DNA of 5,017 nucleotides, taken from RGDT01 sp964630925. Its GTDB lineage: Bacteria > Planctomycetota > Planctomycetia > Gemmatales > Gemmataceae. Of the stretch, positions 1-5,017 are shown in pieces. The stretch covers positions 1 to 5,017 of the forward strand of contig CAZVZK010000302.1 of assembly GCA_964630925.1 (NCBI GenBank), given 5' to 3'. The notes under the pieces were generated by a model. The model searched no databases. It was not told the DNA's origin and saw nothing but the letters and a program-made list of their open reading frames with translations. The translations under genes and the position numbers were made by a program. Within the stretch, counting starts at the first letter, position 1. Every line of letters begins with the position of its first letter.

Positions 1-1
1 C

Positions 2-472
2 GGCGCCAGGGTGGACGTGGAGTTCTCGTGGGGCGCCACCGAGGTGAAGCCGCCGCGGCTGGCCGACGCCATCGTCGAGGTGACGGAGACGGGCTCGTCG
101 CTGAAGGCGAACAACCTGCGCATCGTCTGCGACCTCATGCAGTCCACGACGCGCTTCATCGCCAACAAGGGGGCGTATGCCGACGCCTGGAAGCGCGAGA
201 AGATCGACGACATGGTGTTGATGCTGCTCGGCGCGATGGCGGCGGAGGGGAAGGTCGGGCTGATGCTCAACGCGCGGCAGGCGGACCTGAAGGGGCTGCT
301 GGCGCTGCTGCCGGCGCTGCAGAACCCGACGATCTCGCCGCTGTCGGACGGCGACTGGGTGGCGGTCAACACGATCATCGACGAGGCGACGGTGCGGCAC
401 ATCGTGCCGCGGCTGAAGGCGGCGGGGGCGCGGGGGATCGTGGAGTACCCGCTGAACAAGATCATCGATTGA
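2..472 (+). CDS. hisG: ATP phosphoribosyltransferase (long form), C-terminal part
   Basis: This is the 3' end of hisG, cut by the left window edge; the first complete codon is at position 2 and the stop is TGA 470-472, giving 156 visible residues. HisG condenses ATP with PRPP in the cytoplasm, the first and feedback-controlled step of histidine biosynthesis. The visible part begins at the end of the catalytic region, in a stretch close to E. coli HisG (SFSHGAVEVAP there, EFSWGATEVKP here). It keeps the PRPP-binding loop EVTETGSSLKANN at about residues 26-38 of the fragment. After this come a helical linker and the C-terminal HisG_C domain, which in long-form enzymes is the ACT-like histidine-binding domain; its typical features here are the LPALQNPTISPL stretch and the ending GARGIVEYPLNKIID. 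The presence of HisG_C means a HisZ partner is not needed. GTG 11 is an internal valine codon, not the start. Identification is firm; the N-terminal ~140 residues lie outside the window. Confidence 0.95.
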   Translation, partial: GARVDVEFSWGATEVKPPRLADAIVEVTETGSSLKANNLRIVCDLMQSTTRFIANKGAYADAWKREKIDDMVLMLLGAMAAEGKVGLMLNARQADLKGLLALLPALQNPTISPLSDGDWVAVNTIIDEATVRHIVPRLKAAGARGIVEYPLNKIID

Positions 473-487
473 CGCGAGCCATCCGCC

Positions 488-519
488 GGCGTGGCTCCCC
501 CGTCGTACAGGGGGACGCC
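488..519 (+). other. Bulged hairpin between hisG and the WD40 gene
   Basis: An imperfect inverted repeat lies 15 nt after the hisG stop. GGCGT (488-492) pairs with ACGCC (515-519), and CCCCC (497-501) pairs with GGGGG (510-514). That makes ten GC-rich pairs with a 4-nt bulge (493-496) and an 8-nt loop (502-509). There is no T-tract after it; the sequence runs directly into the GGAGGAG ribosome binding site of the next gene. It could be a U-tract-less terminator for hisG, an mRNA-stabilising end, or a leader structure of the downstream gene. The pairing is seen in the sequence; any function is inferred. Confidence 0.4.
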
Positions 520-520
520 C

Positions 521-527
521 GGAGGAG
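521..527 (+). promoter_or_regulatory. Ribosome binding site of the WD40 gene
   Basis: GGAGGAG sits 6 nt before ATG 534. It is a near-perfect Shine-Dalgarno match at ideal spacing and fixes the start of the WD40 gene. Confidence 0.85.
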
Positions 528-533
528 TGACCC

Positions 534-1853
534 ATGCTCGCGCCGCTGCTGCTCGCCGCCGTGATGACCCCCGCCGCTGACAAGGAGCCGGGCGGCAGGT
601 TCGTCGCCGCCACGGGGAAGCTGCGCACCGCCGCGATGAGCGCGGACGGGCGGCGCGTGGCGACGGCGAGCGACGGCGGGCCGGTCCTCGTGTATGACGC
701 GGTGTCGGGCAGGCAGCTCGCCCGCATCAAGCCGGCCAGCGATGGCATGCGGCTCGCCTTCTCGCACGACGGCAAGGACCTCCTCGTCGCCTGCGACCGG
801 GGGCTGTATCTGTTCGACGCCGCCACGGGCAAGGCCCTGCACTCCGTCGAGGACAAGCACACGACGTTCTCGGACGCCATGTTCCTGCCGGGCGGCGGGG
901 CGTTCGTGTACCGCACGCTCGTGTACAGCCCGTGGTCCTCGACGCGGTTCATCCCGAACAGCTATCACGTCAAGGCGGCGCTGAGGGGCGACGGCAAGGA
1001 GCAGAAGGGCAAGGGGCTGTTCGACGTGCAGGTGATGGACACCGCCGGGGTGTCGAGCCTGGCGTCGTCGCCCGACGGCGAGGTGATCGCGGCCGGGTGG
1101 CGCAACGGCTGCGTGCGGTTCTACTCCATCGAGGGGGGCAAGGGTCTCGCCGAGGGCAAGGGGCCGATGGCCACGGTGCAGTCCATCGCGTTCGCGCCGG
1201 ATGGGCGTTCGGCCGCGTCGGTCTGCAACGACGGCGTCGTCCGCCTGTGGGAGAGACGCACCGGCGGGGAGCGCTGGGGCGTGCGTGGTCACAAGGGGGG
1301 GGCGCGCGTGGCGGCGTTCTCGCCGGACGGGCGGGTGGTGGCCAGCGCCGGCGAGGACGGCACAATCAAGCTCTGGTGCGCGCGGTCCAACGAGGAGTGG
1401 CGGGCGAAGAAGGGGCCGAAGGGCACGGTGATGGCTCTGCAGTTCGAGCCGAAGGGCCGGCTGCTCGCGTTGAGCATCGACCACGTCTCGGCCCGGCTGT
1501 GGGTGGCCGACGACGGCAAGACACGGCCCGAGGTCAAGGCCGTGCGGCTCGACGCGGCGGCGATGGCGAAGGCGTGGGCGGCGTTGGAGGGCGAAGACCC
1601 GGCGGAGGCGCACAAGGCGATGGCGGCGCTGGAGGCGAGCCCCGGCGCGGTGGCGTACTTGCGCGGGAAGGTGGCCCCGTCGCGCGAGGCCAAGCCGGCG
1701 GCGTTGGAGGCGCTGCGGGCGGTGGAGGTGCTGGAGCGGATCGGCGGCAAGGAGGGCGTGGCGGCGCTGAAGGCCATCGCCGGGGGTCACGAGAAGTCGG
1801 GGCTGACGGCGGAGGCGCGCGAGGCGCTGGATCGGCTGGCGGAGCGGCGGTAG
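534..1853 (+). CDS. WD40 repeat (seven-bladed beta-propeller) protein with helical C-terminal tail
   Basis: A 439-residue protein, stop TAG 1851-1853. About seven WD40-type blades can be read. They are roughly residues 30-60, 71-100, 112-130 (followed by a non-repeat insertion to about 168), 173-202, 215-244, 252-286 and 297-329. The best blades carry the usual motifs: SPDG turns (AFSPDG 261-266), a GH at 252-253 and strand ends VRLWE, IKLWC and ARLWV. Blade 1 ends in VLVYD. Such propellers serve as protein-interaction platforms; no catalytic residues are evident. Residues 335-439 are Ala/Glu-rich and predicted helical, resembling the tail seen on many planctomycete WD40 proteins (AWAALEGEDPAEAHKAMAAL, then RAVEVLERIG, then LTAEAREALDRLAER). 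The N-terminus (MLAPLLLAAVMTPAADK) is hydrophobic and could be a short export signal, but it lacks basic residues, so location is uncertain. The partner is unknown. The gene follows hisG by 61 nt and precedes the small gene by 29 nt. Confidence 0.9.
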   Translation: MLAPLLLAAVMTPAADKEPGGRFVAATGKLRTAAMSADGRRVATASDGGPVLVYDAVSGRQLARIKPASDGMRLAFSHDGKDLLVACDRGLYLFDAATGKALHSVEDKHTTFSDAMFLPGGGAFVYRTLVYSPWSSTRFIPNSYHVKAALRGDGKEQKGKGLFDVQVMDTAGVSSLASSPDGEVIAAGWRNGCVRFYSIEGGKGLAEGKGPMATVQSIAFAPDGRSAASVCNDGVVRLWERRTGGERWGVRGHKGGARVAAFSPDGRVVASAGEDGTIKLWCARSNEEWRAKKGPKGTVMALQFEPKGRLLALSIDHVSARLWVADDGKTRPEVKAVRLDAAAMAKAWAALEGEDPAEAHKAMAALEASPGAVAYLRGKVAPSREAKPAALEALRAVEVLERIGGKEGVAALKAIAGGHEKSGLTAEAREALDRLAERR

Positions 1854-1856
1854 GAT
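1851..1856 (+). promoter_or_regulatory. Possible -10 element before the small gene
   Basis: TAGGAT, followed by GG, overlaps the stop codon of the WD40 gene and lies 13 nt before the AGGAGG ribosome binding site. It matches the sigma70 -10 consensus at four of six positions, including the key first T, the A and the last T. A similar TANNATGG box lies ahead of moxR. I see no convincing -35. This is weak support for an internal promoter. Confidence 0.25.
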
Positions 1857-1868
1857 GGTGGGGGGACC

Positions 1869-1874
1869 AGGAGG
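1869..1874 (+). promoter_or_regulatory. Ribosome binding site of the small gene
   Basis: A perfect AGGAGG lies 8 nt before ATG 1883. It decides the start of the 87-residue gene, whose frame stays open far upstream inside the WD40 gene and would otherwise be mis-called as a much longer protein. Confidence 0.85.
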
Positions 1875-1882
1875 CCGCCGTC

Positions 1883-2146
1883 ATGGCACCGCAAGAGCTG
1901 CGCGATCTGCTACGGGAGCAGCCGTTCCGGCCATTCCGCATCGTGATGTCGGACGGGTCGGGGCACGACATCCGCCACCCCGACCTGCTGTGGGTCGGCC
2001 TGCTGACGGCCTACGTCGGCCTGACGGGGGAGGGCGGGCAGACGTTCTTCGAGCGCTCGATCCGCGTCGATCTGCGGCACATCACGCAGACGGTGCCGCT
2101 CGAGCCCCTCGCGCCGCCGCCCTCGACGAACGGGGCGGCGAGCTGA
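1883..2146 (+). CDS. Small conserved hypothetical protein (PFRPFR family, 87 aa)
   Basis: An 87-residue protein from ATG 1883 to TGA 2144-2146. The open frame continues upstream to about 932, but that part is the out-of-frame shadow of the WD40 gene; the AGGAGG at 1869-1874 shows the true start. The sequence begins MAPQELRDLLREQPFRPFRI, followed by a MSDGSGHDIRHPDLLWVG segment. From memory this matches a family of 80-100-residue proteins of unknown function that is abundant in planctomycetes, with the pattern L-R-x-x-PFxPFR-I-x-(S/T)DG, then H-P-(D/E). The expected fold is a short N-terminal helix followed by a small beta-sheet (RIVMSDG, DIRHP, LLWVGLL, RVDLRHITQTVPLE). The tail (PLAPPPSTNGAAS) is low-complexity and probably disordered. 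There is no signal peptide or membrane segment, so it is probably cytoplasmic. It lies 29 nt after the WD40 gene and 55 nt before moxR. Function is unknown. Confidence 0.82.
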   Translation: MAPQELRDLLREQPFRPFRIVMSDGSGHDIRHPDLLWVGLLTAYVGLTGEGGQTFFERSIRVDLRHITQTVPLEPLAPPPSTNGAAS

Positions 2147-2168
2147 TGCCCGGCTCGGTATGGGCCGC

Positions 2169-2174
2169 TACAAT
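2169..2174 (+). promoter_or_regulatory. Possible -10 element before moxR
   Basis: TACAAT matches five of six positions of the sigma70 -10 consensus. It lies 16 nt before the AGGAG ribosome binding site and 27 nt before TTG 2202, which would give a short leader. A -35 at standard spacing (about 2146-2151) is poor, so this is a -10-only call. It suggests moxR may have its own promoter besides any read-through from upstream. Confidence 0.4.
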
Positions 2175-2190
2175 GGCCCTTGCCCGTCGC

Positions 2191-2195
2191 AGGAG
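2191..2195 (+). promoter_or_regulatory. Ribosome binding site of moxR, deciding a TTG start
   Basis: AGGAG ends 6 nt before TTG 2202. The in-frame ATG at 2160 has no Shine-Dalgarno sequence, lies upstream of the likely -10 box, and would add 14 residues (GRYNGPCPSQER and so on) that do not resemble MoxR N-termini. The TTG is therefore preferred. Confidence 0.75.
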
Positions 2196-2201
2196 CGAGC
2201 C

Positions 2202-3222
<1,021 letters not shown>

Positions 3223-3227
<5 letters not shown>

Positions 3228-3272
3228 GAGGGCGGCCTGGCACGGGGCGGCCGGGGGCGGCCTCCCCTCACC
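3223..3272. terminator. Likely bidirectional terminator hairpin between convergent genes
   Basis: GGTGAG (3223-3228), GGG (3230-3232) and GGCC (3234-3237) pair with CTCACC (3267-3272), CCC (3264-3266) and GGCC (3259-3262). This gives 13 pairs, interrupted by a bulged A3229 and a C3233/T3263 mismatch, around a 21-nt loop. The hairpin spans the whole 40-nt gap and includes both stop codons. There is no U-tract in either direction, so it would be a hairpin-only or Rho-assisted terminator, or an mRNA 3'-end protector. Three copies of GGCGGCC (3231, 3246, 3256) allow alternative pairings. The pairing is seen directly; the role is inferred from position. Confidence 0.5.
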
Positions 3273-4770
3273 GCTTGCCTCTGCGGAGCCGGTCGTAGGC
3301 CTCGGCCTCGTCGGGGCCGATGAGGCCGTCCCGGTCCGTGTCGATCCTGTCGAACTCCTCGCGTGTGCCCAGCCACTCGGAGGGGCTCAGGTCGCCGTCG
3401 CGGTTGCGGTCCATGCGGCGGAACCACACCGGGCCGCGCTCCGGCGGCACGAAGGGGCGGCGGATGCCCATCCCGTCGCCCAGGTCCGTCTTGCCGACGT
3501 TCACCGTCAGGCGGAACACCTGCGGCAGGTCGCCGCGGGCGAGGCCCTTGTCCAGGCCCGGCAGCATCCGCCACGCCTCGCGTAGCTCGCGTGCCCCGAG
3601 ACGCCCGTCGCCGTCGGTGTCGAAGATGGCGAACAGGGAGCGGCTCAGGTCGGACAGCTCGACGCCGAGGCGTCTGCCGTGCAGGCCGTCGAGCATGCCG
3701 GCGAAGCGGACGAACTCGGCCTCGGTGACCTTGCCGTCGCGGTCGGCGTCGGCGAGGCGCAGCCAGGAGACGAAGCGGAACGGGGGCCTGGACACCTCGT
3801 CGGTGTCGAGGTAGCCGTTGCTGTTGGCGTCGAGGCTCTTGAAGACGGCGCGGGCGTCCTCGCGGCGCGAGCCGGCGAGGTCGGGCGGGGGCTCGAGGTG
3901 GATGTGGATGAGCCAGCCGCGGACCGTCAGCAGCAGGCCGCCGCGTGTGGTCTGGATGGAGAACTCCTTCGGCGGGGTGCCGACCACGCGCGGGAGGGAG
4001 TCGCGGCCCATGTCGAAGCGGATGGCCGCGTCGGGCGGGCCGGCCTTGACGGTGCGGCGCGGGTAGGCGGAGCGCAGGGCCTTCTCCAACACGGCGGCGG
4101 GGCCGTCGGGGCGGACGCTGACGAAGGGGAGGCCGCCGGTGGCCGGGCCGTGCAGGTTGGCGGGGCGGATGAGCGGGGGCGGGTCGAAGAAGGAGTCTCC
4201 GGGTAGGCCGAGCAGCTCGGCGGCGGTGATGATGTCGTCGTCGTTCTCGTCGAGGGGGGCGAGGCGTTTGGCGAGGGCCTTGACGTCAGCGAGGGTGACC
4301 TTGCGCCACGGCTCGCCACGGGGCTGGAGGGTGTCCCAGAGGCGGTCGGTGAGGGGGTCGCCGTTGTAGGGCGGGCGGCAGCCGAGGGTCAGCGGCCCGG
4401 CGGTGCCGCCGGTGTAGTACGCCTCCAGGCCGGCGACGGTGACGGACTTCTTGCCGCGGGCGAGGTCGTTGAAGGCGGGGGCGGGCTCGGGGTCGATGAC
4501 GGGGTCGCCGACGCTCATCTGCTGCCACTGGTCGCGGCCTGGGGCGAGGGCGGCTTCTTGCGGCGAGAGGACGCCGTCGCCGTCGGTGTCGAGGTGGCGG
4601 AAGAGTCGCCCGACGCGGCGGGCCCAGGGCGCGGAGAACGGCTGGCCGTTGACGCGGAGGTGGAGGCGGAGGCGGTAGGGGCGGGCGTCGTGGAGGATGA
4701 GGAGGTCGTGGGAGTCGTCGGCCTCCCCGGGCGGGGCGGCGCAGAAGGCGGCGATCAGGAGGGTGAGCAT
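3268..4770 (-). CDS. Exported EF-hand (calcium-binding) protein with seven EF loops
   Basis: A 500-residue protein read leftward from ATG 4770, stop TGA (3270-3268). An in-frame TTG at 4791 would add seven residues, but it sits only about 8 nt from the predicted transcription start. ATG 4770 has GGAG 9 nt upstream and opens a hydrophobic stretch (MLTLLIAAFCAAPPGEADD) suiting a short signal peptide. EF-hand loops of 12 residues lie at 61-72, 174-185, 314-325, 341-352, 384-395, 454-465 and 477-488. Six have canonical D-x-(D/N)-x-(D/N)-G...E ligands; the second (DENDDDIITAAE) has Asp instead of Gly at position 6. Loops 3-4 and 6-7 form EF-hand pairs. The long parts between (73-173, 186-313, 396-450) match no domain I know. 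The overall plan, including the 'GPVWFRRMDRNRDGD' and 'DRDGLIGPDEAE' ending, resembles EF-hand proteins common in Gemmata-type planctomycetes. It probably binds Ca2+ outside the cytoplasm; its partner and role are unknown. Confidence 0.88.
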   Translation of the reverse strand: MLTLLIAAFCAAPPGEADDSHDLLILHDARPYRLRLHLRVNGQPFSAPWARRVGRLFRHLDTDGDGVLSPQEAALAPGRDQWQQMSVGDPVIDPEPAPAFNDLARGKKSVTVAGLEAYYTGGTAGPLTLGCRPPYNGDPLTDRLWDTLQPRGEPWRKVTLADVKALAKRLAPLDENDDDIITAAELLGLPGDSFFDPPPLIRPANLHGPATGGLPFVSVRPDGPAAVLEKALRSAYPRRTVKAGPPDAAIRFDMGRDSLPRVVGTPPKEFSIQTTRGGLLLTVRGWLIHIHLEPPPDLAGSRREDARAVFKSLDANSNGYLDTDEVSRPPFRFVSWLRLADADRDGKVTEAEFVRFAGMLDGLHGRRLGVELSDLSRSLFAIFDTDGDGRLGARELREAWRMLPGLDKGLARGDLPQVFRLTVNVGKTDLGDGMGIRRPFVPPERGPVWFRRMDRNRDGDLSPSEWLGTREEFDRIDTDRDGLIGPDEAEAYDRLRRGKR

Positions 4771-4779
4771 GGGAGGACG

Positions 4780-4783
4780 CTCC
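4780..4783 (-). promoter_or_regulatory. Ribosome binding site of the EF-hand gene, in a small hairpin
   Basis: GGAG on the minus strand lies 9 nt before ATG 4770 and supports that start. It is immediately followed by CGTC and then CTCC, so GGAG and CTCC can pair in a 4-bp stem with a 4-nt loop that would partly hide the site. The structure is small and may have no effect. Confidence 0.5.
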
Positions 4784-4805
4784 ACGGACAAGACGGGTTG
4801 TCTGT

Positions 4806-4833
4806 ATGATAGCCGAAAGGTGGCGTGTGTCGA
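4806..4833 (-). promoter_or_regulatory. Sigma70-type promoter of the EF-hand gene
   Basis: On the minus strand, TCGACA (-35, at 4833-4828) and TATCAT (-10, at 4811-4806) each match the consensus at five of six positions, separated by a 16-bp spacer. Transcription would start near 4799, giving a leader of about 28 nt to ATG 4770. This is the best promoter in the window. No operator is evident within it. Confidence 0.6.
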
Positions 4834-4841
4834 GGAGAATT

Positions 4842-4849
4842 GGGGGGGG
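4842..4849. repeat. G8 homopolymer in the intergenic region
   Basis: A run of eight G lies just upstream of the -35 of the EF-hand promoter, on the far side from the gene. Such tracts are prone to slippage. At this position a length change would leave the core promoter spacing untouched. Confidence 0.7.
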
Positions 4850-4948
4850 CGGATCGCCGTGGGGGAGTGGGGCCAGACGGAGCGGGGCGGTTCGGACAGC
4901 CCGTGCCCTCGGCCTGGGTGTTGGGGGTGGCGTGGTGGTGCGCCCGGT

Positions 4949-4986
4949 CGGAATATCCGTCGCTAAGGGTAGCGAGTTTATTAACT
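4949..4986. promoter_or_regulatory. Three consecutive inverted repeats in an AT-rich patch
   Basis: Three small dyads stand side by side. They are CGGA-ATA-TCCG (4949-4959), TCGCTA-AGGG-TAGCGA (4960-4975) and AGTT-TATT-AACT (4975-4986). This is the most AT-rich patch in the window and is non-coding. It may be an operator or activator-binding region for the EF-hand gene or for a divergent gene beyond the right edge. The middle dyad followed by GTTTATT also resembles a weak rightward terminator, but no rightward gene ends here. The symmetry is seen; the function is inferred. Confidence 0.4.
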
Positions 4987-5003
4987 GTCGCATTCGGCGG
5001 GCA

Positions 5004-5017
5004 TGGCACGATAGTTC
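5004..5017 (+). promoter_or_regulatory. Possible sigma54 (-24/-12) promoter cut by the window edge
   Basis: TGGCACG (5004-5010) is a perfect match to the sigma54 -24 block. It is followed by four bases and TT, as expected for TGGCACG-N4-TTGC, but the next base is C (5017) where the -12 block normally has G, and the sequence then ends. It points rightward, as for a gene starting beyond the window. The mismatch at a highly conserved base makes this uncertain. Confidence 0.25.

Noticed and set aside
462..1790. A 442-codon open frame on the minus strand opposite the WD40 gene
   Set aside because: It is Arg/His/Pro-rich, has no recognisable motif, and mirrors the coding frame of a clear WD40 gene; long antisense frames are expected at this GC content.
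932..1882. The upstream extension of the frame that contains the small gene
   Set aside because: Its translation is Gly/Arg-rich nonsense overlapping the WD40 gene out of frame, and a clear ribosome binding site and start lie at 1869-1885.
2160..2201. ATG 2160 as the moxR start
   Set aside because: No Shine-Dalgarno sequence precedes it, a likely -10 box lies downstream of it, and AGGAG is ideally spaced for TTG 2202.
3231..3262. Three GGCGGCC copies considered as a short tandem repeat or CRISPR-like unit
   Set aside because: The units are only 7 bp with unequal 8- and 3-bp spacers in very GC-rich sequence, and they are explained as parts of the terminator hairpin.
4771..4791. TTG 4791 as the start of the EF-hand gene
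   Set aside because: It would leave a leader of only about 8 nt from the predicted transcription start and would put charged residues (SVERPP) before a better signal-like start at ATG 4770.
4286..4993. A 235-codon minus-strand frame overlapping the start of the EF-hand gene
   Set aside because: The translation is dominated by Pro/Arg runs, overlaps the EF-hand gene in another frame and has no supporting ribosome binding site.
4755..5009. An 84-codon minus-strand frame in the right-edge intergenic region
   Set aside because: It crosses the EF-hand promoter and start in another frame, is Pro/Ser/His-rich and has no recognisable features.

Overview
The window is a 5 kb piece of very GC-rich bacterial chromosome, tightly packed with genes. 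The best guess for its source is a planctomycete, probably of the Gemmata group. This is inferred from the gene content: a seven-bladed WD40 protein with a helical tail, an exported multi-EF-hand protein, and a small 'PFRPFR' protein family common in those genomes. It is not proven by a marker gene. I see no mobile element, CRISPR array, tRNA or rRNA.

Layout. Four genes read rightward. They are the 3' end of hisG (long-form ATP phosphoribosyltransferase, histidine biosynthesis; stop at 472), a WD40 beta-propeller protein (534-1853), an 87-residue conserved small protein (1883-2146), and a MoxR-family AAA+ ATPase starting at TTG 2202 (2202-3227). The three genes that start inside the window each have a strong Shine-Dalgarno sequence 6-8 nt ahead of the start. 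The gaps are 61, 29 and 55 nt, so the genes could be co-transcribed, but -10-like TANNAT boxes before the small gene and before moxR suggest internal promoters. The 61-nt gap after hisG holds a hairpin without a U-tract.

A leftward gene (3268-4770) converges on moxR. It encodes a 500-residue, probably exported protein with seven EF-hand loops. The 40-nt gap between the two convergent genes lies inside one imperfect hairpin whose two arms contain the two stop codons, a likely bidirectional terminator. The EF-hand gene has a good sigma70-type promoter (-35 at 4828-4833, -10 at 4806-4811). The remaining right edge (4834-5017) carries no gene that I trust. It does carry a local AT-rich patch with three consecutive small inverted repeats, and then a sigma54 -24-like element (5004-5010) pointing out of the window, probably upstream of a divergent gene not included here.

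How the genes fit together. No single pathway links them. hisG is housekeeping, and the rest look like lineage-specific or chaperone-type genes. MoxR lacks its usual DUF58/VWA partners in this window. I found no convincing new multi-gene system. The points most worth a second look are the EF-hand architecture, the shortened helical tail of the WD40 protein, the stop-codon-pairing hairpin and the structured right-edge regulatory region.
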